From: Phycisphaerales bacterium UBA1845
GTDB lineage: Bacteria > Planctomycetota > Phycisphaerae > UBA1845
DNA length: 64,000 nt
Direction of reading: 5' to 3'
Assembly (NCBI GenBank): GCA_002338715.1
Contig: DDIR01000105.1
Coordinates: 1 to 64,000 of the forward strand
Shown here: piece by piece, positions 1 to 9,135 of the stretch
Numbering within the stretch: the stretch's first letter is position 1
How the letters are laid out: every line of letters begins with the position of its first letter
Program-made: the position numbers and the translations under genes
Notes under the pieces: generated by a model
What the model was told of the DNA's origin: nothing
Databases searched by the model: none
The model's input: the letters and a program-made list of their open reading frames with translations, nothing else

Positions 1-151
1 AGTCGTGAAATTTCCGGGCTAGCTCAAACGAACAACCTGCAGGCCATTTCTCTTATCCATACACGCAACTAGTTTGGCTATGCCAGATCGGGTGGCGAAC
101 GGTCTTGTAGTACGCCCAACGGTTGCCAGTTCACGGTTTGCTCATGGCCGA
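1..151. other. Left edge, no gene recognised
   Basis: No convincing gene is visible before the SRPBCC stop codon. Positions 74-92 hold a 19-base sequence that recurs with two differences at 1655-1673, on the other side of the arsR cassette. Confidence 0.4.
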
Positions 152-1114
152 CTAACTAACCTTGCCGCCCGTCGCCAGCATGTTTTCCAGAGCGTCGAAC
201 GAACCCGTCCAGCCTTGGGTCATGCTGGATCTGGCTTCTTTGAATGCCGCTACTTCGGCTGCGGTGGCTTGGCTGAAGGGTTCGCTTGTTAACGTTAGTC
301 GCGTTGATTGTTCGCCTTCGGGGGTGAAGGTGATTGTGTTGATGAACTCGCTTGGGAACTCGGGCATGGCCGGGTGATGGGCCAAGTTGCCCTTTTCATC
401 GCAGAAACGCTGCACGTAGACGAGGCGGCTATGCCTCTTGATTTCGCGGTAGTCGAACTGTCCGTAAAACGTCATGTCCTTGTGGTTGGTCATGCGGTAG
501 GTCGTGCTTCGACCTTCCGCGATGTTGATTTCGAGGAACTCCACAGCAAAGCTGGCTGGCGGTAGCCACTTGGCCAGGTGATTCGGATCGATCCACATCT
601 CAAATACTTTCGCCGGTGGGGCTTCGAAGCTGCGGTTGATGACGAAGCAGTTTCGATTGTTCTGGTGTTCGCCAAGGTACTCGGCCAACCGGTCCCACGT
701 TGAATTTCCGCCGGCATCTTTGATGATCTTCTTGATGGCCAACACTTCTTCCGCGGTGGACATCGCCATGGTCATGTCCATCGTCGTCTTGCCATCGGTT
801 TCGGAAAACAAAACGGTCACGCGAAAGAGCGGTGGGCGGTCGTCGCTACCGCCATGGTCGTAGACGAGCTTTTTGCACGCTTCGACTTCGTGATAAATGG
901 TTTTGTTTTCAAATTCCGTACCGTCGGGCCCGTACATCGTGTACTTCCAGAACCCGCCGGGCTTCAGGTCTTTGGCGTGGGTCTTGATGCTGAAGCCGCG
1001 CGGTCCCCACCACTTGGCCACCTGCTCGGGGTCGGTCCAAGCATCCCATACGACTTGGACCGGTGCGTCATACTCACGAACGAGGTGAATCGAGTGGGGG
1101 TTATTGGCGGTCAT
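152..1114 (-). CDS. Tandem SRPBCC (AHSA1/START-like) domain protein
   Basis: A 320-residue protein with two successive SRPBCC folds of the AHSA1 type. The first covers about residues 1-150 (REYDAPVQVVWDAWTDPEQV, then KWWGPRGF). The second covers about 160-315 (RSFEAPPAKVFEMWIDPNHL, then KWLPPASF). The family builds a deep hydrophobic ligand cavity; no ligand can be named from the sequence. A longer in-frame reading from 1303 exists, but the start at 1114 gives the typical N-terminus and overlaps the arsR stop by 14 bases, which suggests translational coupling. ArsR/SRPBCC pairs are common in bacteria, with the regulator usually repressing the pair. The fusion of two copies in one chain is less usual than a single domain. 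It is probably cytoplasmic, since no signal peptide is seen. Confidence 0.88.
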   Translation of the reverse strand: MTANNPHSIHLVREYDAPVQVVWDAWTDPEQVAKWWGPRGFSIKTHAKDLKPGGFWKYTMYGPDGTEFENKTIYHEVEACKKLVYDHGGSDDRPPLFRVTVLFSETDGKTTMDMTMAMSTAEEVLAIKKIIKDAGGNSTWDRLAEYLGEHQNNRNCFVINRSFEAPPAKVFEMWIDPNHLAKWLPPASFAVEFLEINIAEGRSTTYRMTNHKDMTFYGQFDYREIKRHSRLVYVQRFCDEKGNLAHHPAMPEFPSEFINTITFTPEGEQSTRLTLTSEPFSQATAAEVAAFKEARSSMTQGWTGSFDALENMLATGGKVS

Positions 1115-1469
1115 CGGTTTTCTTCCTGTTTGCTTGATTGCTTTGGTTTGTGATCGACTCGAGGTATTCGCCAAGCCGGTCGAGGCTCTCTTCGCACAAC
1201 TGCCGGTACTTCTCGAGGAACGCAACGGTGTCTTTGAAACCGTCGGGGTTGAGGTCGCACAACCGGCGCTGTGCGTCTTTGGTTTTGGTGACGAGCCCAG
1301 CACGTTCGAGCACCTTCATGTGCTTGGTGACGGCTGGCATGCTCATGCGCTTCAGAAACGGCTTGGCCACTTCCGACACGCTGGCTTGCCCCTTGGAAAG
1401 TCGCGTAAGCATCGCCCGTCGGGTCGGGTCAGCCAGCGCTGCAAATTTCTGACTCAGTTGATCCAACAT
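1101..1469 (-). CDS. ArsR-family winged-helix repressor
   Basis: A 122-residue ArsR/SmtB-type regulator. The N-terminal helix FAALADPTRRAMLTRLSKG is a family hallmark, followed by the recognition region (SMPAVTKHMKVLERAGLV) and the wing (TKTKDAQRRLCDL). No CxC or CxxC metal site is present, so it is more likely a ligand-independent or organic-ligand autorepressor of the kind paired with SRPBCC proteins than an arsenic sensor. It is the first gene of a two-gene operon with the SRPBCC gene. An inverted repeat and a promoter-like sequence lie just upstream, at 1498-1539. Confidence 0.9.
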   Translation of the reverse strand: MLDQLSQKFAALADPTRRAMLTRLSKGQASVSEVAKPFLKRMSMPAVTKHMKVLERAGLVTKTKDAQRRLCDLNPDGFKDTVAFLEKYRQLCEESLDRLGEYLESITNQSNQANRKKTDDRQ

Positions 1470-1497
1470 GGGATAAGTCCAAAACCAAGGAGTTAAT

Positions 1498-1539
1498 TAA
1501 CCAGTAGGTTATATTGGCAAATGAGGACCAACCAGTCAA
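1498..1539 (-). promoter_or_regulatory. Candidate promoter and operator of arsR-SRPBCC
   Basis: Reading the minus strand, TTGACT (1534-1539) and TATAAC (1508-1513) resemble -35 and -10 boxes with a long 20-base spacer. A perfect inverted repeat TAACC-N4-GGTTA (1498-1511) overlaps the -10 box. A 10-base palindrome GTTAATTAAC lies beside it at 1492-1501. The position fits autorepression by ArsR. This is pattern-based only. Confidence 0.45.
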
Positions 1540-1863
1540 GCCATTCCGGACAGTGGGGCTGGAATCGTTGGATTTTGGGGCAGATTCCGAGAAAAACGAC
1601 GCCCGAATGCGTGACAAGGGCATTTCACACCCCTTGTCAAAACGCCCAGCTTGCTTGGCTATACCAGATTGGGCCGCTTTGTCTTTTTGGCGGTGCGTAC
1701 GGGGTGAAGGGGGAATTCTCCCCTAAATGATTGGTCGGAATCGGCGCATGGTTCGGGCGTTCTGGTCCCTTGGCGGGGGGTCGGGGGCGTATGCGGCTTT
1801 GCGGGGTCTTGGTGGGGTGCGGGTATGCACATGCGGGGATCGTCTGGCATTAGAATAGAAGAC
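1540..1863. other. Intergenic region between arsR and the kinase
   Basis: This region divides the divergent arsR operon from the kinase gene. It holds the second copy of the 19-base near-repeat (1655-1673) and a G-rich then C-rich stretch around 1708-1722. No gene or firm promoter could be assigned. Confidence 0.35.
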
Positions 1864-4695
1864 ATGACCGAACCCGACGGGATTGATTTCAACCAGGATG
1901 CGTTGGCCGACGAACTTCGGGCGGCTTTCGGTATCGGTGCCGGTGACGACGAGGTCGCGCTGGAGCTGAACCTCGACACCCATGCTGCGTCCAGCCAAGC
2001 CGCGGTTTCGCTTTCCGATGCGGATCGGTTGGCGGCAGGCGCTCGCATCGCCGACTTTCGAATCATCGAAGAGCTGGGGCACGGGGGGATGGGCGTCGTC
2101 TATCGCGCGACGCAGCTTTCGCTCGATCGCGAAGTGGCGCTAAAGGTTCTGCCCAATCGCGCGCGAAAGGGACGAACGGCGATCCAACGATTCCGCAGCG
2201 AAGCGCGGGCGGCTGCCCGTTTGCACCATACCAATATCGTTCCCGTGTTCGCGCACGGTGATGACAACGGACAGTTTTATTACGCGATGGATTTGATCGA
2301 AGGCGGAAGTCTCGATCAGGCGATTCGTTTTCGCACGCGCTTGTTAAGTCCGTCGAATCGGACGTTGATCGAATCGGTCGGGTTCGGCGGATCGTCGGCT
2401 GCTGAGACGATTCACGTCGAGCGCCCAGCCTCGGACGGCACGCGTCGTTCGCAAAGTTCGATGGCGTCGTCGGACATAGCCGCGACCGGCGAGATCAGCG
2501 GGATTGACGTCAAGTCGCTTCAGCGGGCGTCGTCGGATTATCGACACCTCGCGCGATTGATCGCTGAAGTTGCCGACGCGCTCGATCACGCCCATAGCCA
2601 AGGCGTGATTCATCGCGATATCAAACCGCACAATCTTTTGGTCGGAGCCGATCAACGTTTGCACGTGACGGACTTTGGGCTGGCGCGTTTGACGGATGAG
2701 CCGACGTTGACGGCCAGCGGTGAAGTGATGGGCACGCCGTTTTATCTGTCGCCCGAAATGATCGATGCGTCGATGGGTGGCGTCGATCATCGCACGGATA
2801 TTTATTCATTGGGTGTGACGTTTTACGAATTGCTAACGCTGCGTCGCGCGGTGACCGGAGAAACGCGCGATCAGATTTTAACGGGTATTCGAACGCAACA
2901 ACCCTCGCCCCCGCGCAAACACGACGCGCGTATTCCAAAGGATTTGGAAACGATTTGCCTGAAGGCGATGGAGAAGGATCCGAAGTACCGCTACGCGACG
3001 GCTGGCGCGATGGCGACGGACCTGCGGCGGTTTGCGGAAGGTCGTCCGATCCTAAGCCGCCGGACGGGGATCATCGGTCGCGGGATCAAATGGGCGAAGC
3101 GCAACAAAGCCGCATCTTTCGCCCTGGTAACGACTTGCGTCATGGTGCTGTTCGGAGCCGGGTTGGCGATCAGCGTGTCGGGTTCGCGACGCGAGCGGGC
3201 GGCAGGTTTGATCGACGACGTCTACGAACAGCTCATTTACAAGGACTATCACAAGACCGATGGGCTAAGTGAATCGCTCGATGAAGCCGAGTCGCTGGGC
3301 GGGGCGGGTTCTGGTGTTGCGCTCCTGCGCGGGATGTCGTCGGGATGTTTGCAGGGTGATCGGGCGCGTTGTCCGGAATCGATCGCGCAGATGGAAGCCG
3401 CACGGGTTGATGATCCTGATAATCCGGAATTGTTGTATGCGCTGGCGAGTGCTTACGACCGCAACAACGAAGAGACTGAAACGGTCAAGTTGATCGAAGA
3501 AGCCGACGCGCTCGACAACCGTTCGGCAGAGGCGTGGTTTCTGCGCGGGTTGGCGCTGCATTGGGATGATCCCGATGAGGCGATCCATTCGTATCAGCAG
3601 GCGCGCGACTTGCGGGCGGACGAGGGCGAGTTTTTTCCGCAGGCGCATTTGCAGTTGGGCCGTGCCTACAATCAGCGCATGTACCGGGATCGAAACAACA
3701 ACGACCTCGCGAATGCGCGAAGCGCGCTGACGGCTGTCATCGATCGAAAGGTCTATGGCGGGTATCCGTACTACCTGCTGTCGATCGCCGAAGAGTTGGC
3801 CGGCGAGATGTACCTTGGCAGCAAGGGGACGCGCGGTGACGGCGACGACGAGGCGATGAAGCATTTTGAGGAGTCGCTTGCGGTCGCCCGCGAAGGTCAG
3901 CAAGTCGATCCAACCAATCCAAGTCCGTATTCAGCCAAGGCGTTTTGTCTTGAGGCGATGGGGCAGTATCGCGAGGCGATTGAAGCGCAGACGAAGGTGA
4001 TGGAATTGGGGCCCAATGGTGAAGACCGTTGGTGCGAGGCGCTGCACTATCGCTGGCGTTTGAATTATTGGATTGGTTCCTTCGACGAAGCGTTGGCCGA
4101 CATCGAAAGTCATCGCGGATGCAAGCAGCAAAGCGCGGCTTACATTTACAATCATGTTTATCCGATGCTCGTTGAAGCCGAACGGGGCAATCGGGAGAAG
4201 GCCATTAGGCATGCGTACGCGATAACCGAAGACGCGCCAAACGATGCGCTCGCGGTGATCTGGACGGCGACGTGTTTGCGCATTCTGGGTGATGGGCAAG
4301 CCGCCGTCGAGCATTTGAATGGTGCCGTCGAGCGTGTTGCATACGAACCGGGGCCCGAACCATTTGAAACCGTCGAATGGAAGAAGGCGTTGATGGCGAT
4401 GGTTCGGGGCGAGAAAACGCTTGCAGAGCTGGTTCAAATTGCGGAGGAAGCGGATCAGCCGTGGCGACTGCGCGGTGAAGCCGAGTATCACGCTGCGGCA
4501 ATTGAATTGGCCCGCGGGGATCGAAAATCTGCGTTTGAAGGGTTCGAACGGGCATATCGGTCGTTTGATCGGGCGACTCGGTATTCGTATCACGCTGAGA
4601 CTTTGCTGCGGAAGATGGAGGCGGACACAAGTTGGCCGCCATGGATTGCGGCGAACAGTCTTGATTCGGATGCTTCAAATGTCGTAAAACCATAG
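1864..4695 (+). CDS. Membrane Ser/Thr protein kinase with TPR sensor
   Basis: A 943-residue Hanks-type kinase of the PknB-like kind. The P-loop LGHGGMGVVY is at 71-80, the VALK lysine at 94, HRDIKPHN around 250-257, DFG at 270-272 and SPEM near 296. All catalytic residues are present. A serine/threonine-rich insert of about 65 residues (roughly 157-224) separates the hinge from helix E, much longer than in typical members. One transmembrane helix follows at about 418-440. The rest, about 500 residues, consists of TPR-like helical pairs predicted to lie on the far side of the membrane. The ATG at 1864 is preferred over an in-frame codon 39 bases upstream because family members start shortly before an acidic leader. 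The gene is followed after 25 bases by a secreted dockerin protein, possibly in the same transcript. Confidence 0.9.
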   Translation: MTEPDGIDFNQDALADELRAAFGIGAGDDEVALELNLDTHAASSQAAVSLSDADRLAAGARIADFRIIEELGHGGMGVVYRATQLSLDREVALKVLPNRARKGRTAIQRFRSEARAAARLHHTNIVPVFAHGDDNGQFYYAMDLIEGGSLDQAIRFRTRLLSPSNRTLIESVGFGGSSAAETIHVERPASDGTRRSQSSMASSDIAATGEISGIDVKSLQRASSDYRHLARLIAEVADALDHAHSQGVIHRDIKPHNLLVGADQRLHVTDFGLARLTDEPTLTASGEVMGTPFYLSPEMIDASMGGVDHRTDIYSLGVTFYELLTLRRAVTGETRDQILTGIRTQQPSPPRKHDARIPKDLETICLKAMEKDPKYRYATAGAMATDLRRFAEGRPILSRRTGIIGRGIKWAKRNKAASFALVTTCVMVLFGAGLAISVSGSRRERAAGLIDDVYEQLIYKDYHKTDGLSESLDEAESLGGAGSGVALLRGMSSGCLQGDRARCPESIAQMEAARVDDPDNPELLYALASAYDRNNEETETVKLIEEADALDNRSAEAWFLRGLALHWDDPDEAIHSYQQARDLRADEGEFFPQAHLQLGRAYNQRMYRDRNNNDLANARSALTAVIDRKVYGGYPYYLLSIAEELAGEMYLGSKGTRGDGDDEAMKHFEESLAVAREGQQVDPTNPSPYSAKAFCLEAMGQYREAIEAQTKVMELGPNGEDRWCEALHYRWRLNYWIGSFDEALADIESHRGCKQQSAAYIYNHVYPMLVEAERGNREKAIRHAYAITEDAPNDALAVIWTATCLRILGDGQAAVEHLNGAVERVAYEPGPEPFETVEWKKALMAMVRGEKTLAELVQIAEEADQPWRLRGEAEYHAAAIELARGDRKSAFEGFERAYRSFDRATRYSYHAETLLRKMEADTSWPPWIAANSLDSDASNVVKP

Positions 4696-4720
4696 ATTGC
4701 ATCTTTGTGGGGAATACACC

Positions 4721-6094
4721 TTGAATAATCTCGACCCTTGCAACAAGACGGCAGCATTTTGCGAACGATCACCGCGTATGTGGAATGCGGCGACCTGTTG
4801 CGTTGCAACGTTGCTGGCAGTGTCGTTGGGGGCGAGTGCGATGGCGTCCCCTCCGACTGATCCGGTCGGTACGCCGTTGTTTTCATTCGATCAGGCTTCG
4901 CCTTCGATTACGCAGCCGAGTTCGGTGATTCATCCAGACGATGTGCTCCGCGTATTTCAACCGGATTTGGACCCTGAGCCGGCATTTGGCGCAAACAACA
5001 TCGGGCTTGGACAACCAGGCGATGATCTCGATGCGATGTCATTTTCCAAATCGTCGATCCCTCCGACTCAGGAATTCATTTTCATGTTCGCGGTTGATCG
5101 GGCGACGACCGGTGACGTTCCGCCGGACCCGAACCTTCTCGACAATGAAGTGTCATTCAACGTCGCCGATCAAGCCGCCCGAGGTCATGCGGCTGGCGAT
5201 GCATTCATCACGCTGACGGGTTTCACGGTAAACGGTCCCGTATCGCGTGCACTTCGTGGTTCGCCCGATTCCAATACGCAAGCCAAGAACCAATATGATG
5301 AAGGCGGCCACGACTTCAGCGCCCAGCCGGCAACAAGTTCGCGCGATTACTCGTCGGCACCTGAAGACAGCGTGGACAGCATGGCTTACGAGATGCCGGA
5401 AAGCGCACGCGGCGTGCCCGGACCCATGCCAGCATTTTTCTTTTCGGTGGCGCCGATGTCGCCGTCGTTGTTGACCTTGCCGGGGAACTCGCCGGCAGAT
5501 ATCTTCGTTCACCCCAATCCCTTCATACCCGGGACTGCGCCGCAGCGATTTGCGTCAGCCGCAGATCTGGGGCTTCAGTCTACGGACAACATTGATGCGC
5601 TTGTGGTTTTGGACCACGACGACAACAGCGTGTTTAACCCCGGGGATCTGATCTTCTTCTCACTCTCTCCGGGCTCGCCTTCCCTGACCGGGACCAATGG
5701 AATTCCGAACGTCAGTTCAAACGGGGCGGCTGACATCTTCTCGGCGCACTATGTTGATCCGACGACGGTCGTGTCCGAGGTGTTTGCGCCGGCAGCTCTT
5801 CTTGGTTTGATCAATGGGGCCGATAATGTCGACGCGTTGGAAATCGTGTTCTGTTCGGACCCGCTCGTTTGTGGTTTGGGCGCGGGGATAAGGCTGGTGC
5901 GCGGCGACTGGGACAACGACGGCATCGTTAACATCAACGACTTTCCCGAGTTCGTTTCGTGCCTGTCGGGCCCTGAAGGAGTTGATCTGCAGGCGGGTTA
6001 CGACCCCGTTTGCCTCGATGTATTCGACTACGACCTCGACCGCGACATTGACCTGGCTGACTTCCATCGATTCCAATACGTCTTCACGCCCTAA
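4721..6094 (+). CDS. Secreted protein with C-terminal dockerin-like repeat
   Basis: An exported protein of about 457 residues with no recognised catalytic domain. A Sec signal peptide (WNAATCCVATLLAVSLGASA) is followed by a long beta-rich, Asp/Asn-rich body with two stretches ending in a DNIDALVVLD-like motif. The C-terminal 60 residues carry paired calcium-loop motifs (DWDNDGIVNINDF and DYDLDRDIDLADF) like type I dockerins. The start is uncertain. TTG at 4721 has GGGGA eight bases upstream. ATG at 4778 starts exactly at the signal peptide but has no clear ribosome binding site. Planctomycetes carry many such dockerin-type proteins without known cohesins, and no cohesin is seen here. The function is unknown. 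Confidence 0.75.
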   Translation: MNNLDPCNKTAAFCERSPRMWNAATCCVATLLAVSLGASAMASPPTDPVGTPLFSFDQASPSITQPSSVIHPDDVLRVFQPDLDPEPAFGANNIGLGQPGDDLDAMSFSKSSIPPTQEFIFMFAVDRATTGDVPPDPNLLDNEVSFNVADQAARGHAAGDAFITLTGFTVNGPVSRALRGSPDSNTQAKNQYDEGGHDFSAQPATSSRDYSSAPEDSVDSMAYEMPESARGVPGPMPAFFFSVAPMSPSLLTLPGNSPADIFVHPNPFIPGTAPQRFASAADLGLQSTDNIDALVVLDHDDNSVFNPGDLIFFSLSPGSPSLTGTNGIPNVSSNGAADIFSAHYVDPTTVVSEVFAPAALLGLINGADNVDALEIVFCSDPLVCGLGAGIRLVRGDWDNDGIVNINDFPEFVSCLSGPEGVDLQAGYDPVCLDVFDYDLDRDIDLADFHRFQYVFTP

Positions 6095-6490
6095 GTCGGC
6101 TTTTGCCAGTCACCCTGCGTTCGTACCCTTGATTGGATAAAGTTTGGACACATTTCCAGGGGGATGCCTTGTCCGTTCTGGCGTGCGTCAGAAGTGGGTA
6201 TCCCAATCCCCTTTGTTAATACTGACCTGGGCGATTGAAGTAGGGTTGCCGAATTCGGTATGCTACGGAAATGGCGGTGTCGGCAACGTGCGGACTGTAT
6301 TTGCATGACGGGGGTGGTGTCGTTCACCACGGTTTCGCAGAGAACAGACTCGGGCAATCGCACTAGACAGATGCAATGGTAATCCTTTGTGTCACGGGTC
6401 GTTCTTCGCCCGCCAGGATCGGGTGCAGGTACGCATCGGCTTGGGTGGTTCCGTGGTTTCAAGCCAACATCGGCTTGGAGAGGGGAAGTC
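6095..6490. other. Intergenic leader region with possible promoter
   Basis: About 400 bases with no gene. A plausible promoter for the next gene is TTGAAG (6235-6240) and TATGCT (6259-6264) with an 18-base spacer. It would give a leader of about 220 bases. No known riboswitch was recognised in that leader. Confidence 0.35.
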
Positions 6491-8908
6491 GTGATTAGAA
6501 TCTCAGGTGTCATCGGATCTGGAGTGGTCGGCATGGTGCAGCGCGCGTGCGTGTTTGCATTGGTTCTGATTGGGTCGACAGCTTTCTTTGGGGCGACAGC
6601 GAAAGCCGACGTCGCCCATTCATTCATCTTTGAAGGCGATCAGGTTGTCCCTCCGTCAGGCAGTATTGCTGCGGGCCAGGGAAGGGCGACTTTGAATACG
6701 GCTGAAACTTCGCTGGTGTTTGCGGTCGTGCACGGTGTGACCGACGCAACCGCGGCAACGGTGCATGCAGCCGACGTTGGCAGCAATGGTTCGTCGGTGT
6801 TGTTTACGTTGACGCAGGTCAACGACACGACATTCAATGGCACGTGGGCGATCGATTCAAACGGAGTTGAGCAGCTCAATGCCGGTCGTCTTTATGTTCA
6901 GATCGAATCGAGTCTGTTTCCCAACGGCGAAGTTCGCGGACAGATCGCGCTGAATCCTGATCCGAAACCGGGTGACGTGATCATTACCGAGATCATGTAT
7001 GACCCGCTCTCACCGGAAGGCAACTTTCCGAACCCACCGTTTGCTGCAAATCCCGAGTGGATCGAACTCTTCAATACGACGTTTACGGACATTGAAATAG
7101 GTGGATGGTTTTTCCAGGATGAAGACGTTGAGGATGCGGCTCCCTGTACGCCGCTGCAAAGTGGCTCGTTCCCATCGTTCGTGCTTCGCTCGTTCCAGAC
7201 CGTTGTGGTGATCCCGGACGGTGCGGAGTTAAACGGCGAAATACCGACCGTTGCGGACTTCAAGACGTCGTGGAACCTTGGGCCGGAGATTAACGTTATT
7301 CAGCTCAACGCGGACGGTACGACGGGTGGGGCGATCGTTGGGCGCAACCTGTCGAACAGTCCGGTCAACGATGGTTTTGCCAATGACCTTCCGCTGGTTC
7401 CAGATCCACCGGTTTGGATACCGTGTGGAATCTTTGAACAAACCGACAATGAAATCCTGACGATCAACGACGGCACGCAGATCATCGATGTCGTTAACTA
7501 TGGTGACGAATTCGATGACACGGTCGGTGCGATGGATTGGCCGGCGCCACCACCTGGTGCGAGTATTCAATTGGTGCCTGCGGATTATCCGGCTATCCCG
7601 ACCCAGGACGTATCGAGCTTTACGGCGGCTGGCAATGACAACCCGCTCAATTGGATCGGTCACAACATTGGTGACCTTGCCGGAGGAAAGAAGCAGTCGG
7701 TGGCGGCAGGCGTCTATCATGGTAACGACATTGGTTCGCCCGGATTTCTCTATGGTGCATCGACAGGAAATCAGCCGCCTGTCTCGGTGGGTGAGCAGCT
7801 TCTGTTGGGCCCGGGCGGCGTGACGGAAGTGGTCATGGACGGAACCGACAACACGCGACCGTTCTTTGGCTTGTTGCTGTATCTCGTCAAGACGCTTCCG
7901 CAAAATGGAAGTCTTTACGCGGTGGCTGCGAGCAACCATTTGATCACGCCGGCGGATGTTTCGGGCAACGGTTATCTGATGCCGATGATTCCGTTTGATC
8001 TTGTTCGCTATGAAAACAACGGCACGTGCGGGATGGACTCGTTTACGTTCTCGACCTTTGACGGCATCCTGGAGTCCGACCCGGTCACGGTGGAATTCTT
8101 TGTGCAGTGCGGTGACGTTGTGATCACCGAGATCATGTACAACCCGGATTCGGTTGAGAACAATCCGTCCGAAGCAGAATGGGTTGAGATTTACAACAAC
8201 ACCGATTCGCCGATCGACTTGGCCGGTTGGTACCTTGCCGACGACGTGACCCGCAGCGGTGACTTCCCGTCATACATCCTGGGCGCTCGCTCGGCGGTTG
8301 TTGCGATCCCGTTTGTCGCCGATGAAGCTGAATACGCTGAGGCTTGGGGGTCACAGTACCTGCACATCACCTCGAACGGTGACACCGGTAATGGCGGTAT
8401 CGCGGGATCAAACCTTTCAAACGGTGGCGAATCGCTTCGCATTGTTAAACCGGGCGGCGCGACCGCACTGGTGACGGATGCGGTATTTTTCAAGAGCGGT
8501 TTTGTCGACCCGCAGTGGCCGCGTCTGAGTCCGGACGGTCCCAGTATTTATATGTTGCCTTCGGGACCGTACGAAGCGTTGGCCAACGATGATCCGTTTG
8601 CCTGGGACAAGTCGATCAACGGAAGCGATGGTGCGGCCCTCGTCGAGTTGACGACCCTTTACAACGGTGACGACATCGGTTCGCCGGGATACCTGCATGG
8701 GATATTCCAGGGGCCATGTTTCCCGTTTGGATTCAGCTTTGACGGCAATCGTGACTTCGTTGTCGACGTGAAAGACTACGAGCATTTCGATCTTTGCTCG
8801 TTTGGTCCGGACCAATCGACACCCTTAAACTGCGATTGCTTCGACTCAGATGATGACGGCGACTTGGACCTGATCGACTTCGCATCGTTCCAAGCCAATT
8901 TTGATTGA
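6491..8908 (+). CDS. Secreted CHRD / lamin-tail-domain / dockerin protein
   Basis: An 805-residue exported multidomain protein. GTG at 6491 is preferred because GGAGAGGGGA lies just upstream. A signal peptide (VFALVLIGSTAFFGATAKA) is followed by a CHRD domain at about 42-155 ending in FPNGEVRGQI. Two lamin-tail (LTD) domains come next, at about 160-300 and 540-690. They open with DVIITEIMYDP and DVVITEIMYNP and contain NPEWIELFN and EAEWVEIYN. The C-terminus (DGNRDFVVDVKDYEHF, then DSDDDGDLDLIDF) is a dockerin-like calcium-binding pair. LTD and CHRD domains in bacteria occur in extracellular, often surface-attached proteins and are thought to mediate binding. No catalytic domain is visible. 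A strong terminator follows at 8947. Confidence 0.85.
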   Translation: MIRISGVIGSGVVGMVQRACVFALVLIGSTAFFGATAKADVAHSFIFEGDQVVPPSGSIAAGQGRATLNTAETSLVFAVVHGVTDATAATVHAADVGSNGSSVLFTLTQVNDTTFNGTWAIDSNGVEQLNAGRLYVQIESSLFPNGEVRGQIALNPDPKPGDVIITEIMYDPLSPEGNFPNPPFAANPEWIELFNTTFTDIEIGGWFFQDEDVEDAAPCTPLQSGSFPSFVLRSFQTVVVIPDGAELNGEIPTVADFKTSWNLGPEINVIQLNADGTTGGAIVGRNLSNSPVNDGFANDLPLVPDPPVWIPCGIFEQTDNEILTINDGTQIIDVVNYGDEFDDTVGAMDWPAPPPGASIQLVPADYPAIPTQDVSSFTAAGNDNPLNWIGHNIGDLAGGKKQSVAAGVYHGNDIGSPGFLYGASTGNQPPVSVGEQLLLGPGGVTEVVMDGTDNTRPFFGLLLYLVKTLPQNGSLYAVAASNHLITPADVSGNGYLMPMIPFDLVRYENNGTCGMDSFTFSTFDGILESDPVTVEFFVQCGDVVITEIMYNPDSVENNPSEAEWVEIYNNTDSPIDLAGWYLADDVTRSGDFPSYILGARSAVVAIPFVADEAEYAEAWGSQYLHITSNGDTGNGGIAGSNLSNGGESLRIVKPGGATALVTDAVFFKSGFVDPQWPRLSPDGPSIYMLPSGPYEALANDDPFAWDKSINGSDGAALVELTTLYNGDDIGSPGYLHGIFQGPCFPFGFSFDGNRDFVVDVKDYEHFDLCSFGPDQSTPLNCDCFDSDDDGDLDLIDFASFQANFD

Positions 8909-8946
8909 TCGCCACCGAATTCTTCCGAATCTCCAATTCCATTTCG

Positions 8947-8984
8947 GGTCAGGGCCTTTCTTAAATCGCCCTGACCTATTTTCT
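8947..8984 (+). terminator. Rho-independent terminator after the LTD gene
   Basis: A perfect 9-bp stem GGTCAGGGC/GCCCTGACC (8947-8955 and 8968-8976) with a 12-base loop is followed by a T-rich stretch TATTTTCT. It is placed 39 bases past the stop codon. Confidence 0.8.
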
Positions 8985-9135
8985 ATTGTGACCGGTATGC
9001 ACGTTCGCCGTGCATATGGATTGGATTCGGCGATCGATGTTGTCTTTGAGATTCGGGTTGATTCGCGGTATGACCCTGTTAAGTTGTCGGGCTGATCGGT
9101 GCCTGGCATCTGGCGAAAACACGTGGAGTTGTGTC

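Noticed and set aside
1114..1303. N-terminal extension of the SRPBCC protein
   Set aside because: The extra 63 residues are read inside arsR in another frame, are Ser/Thr/Arg rich, and precede the natural family start.
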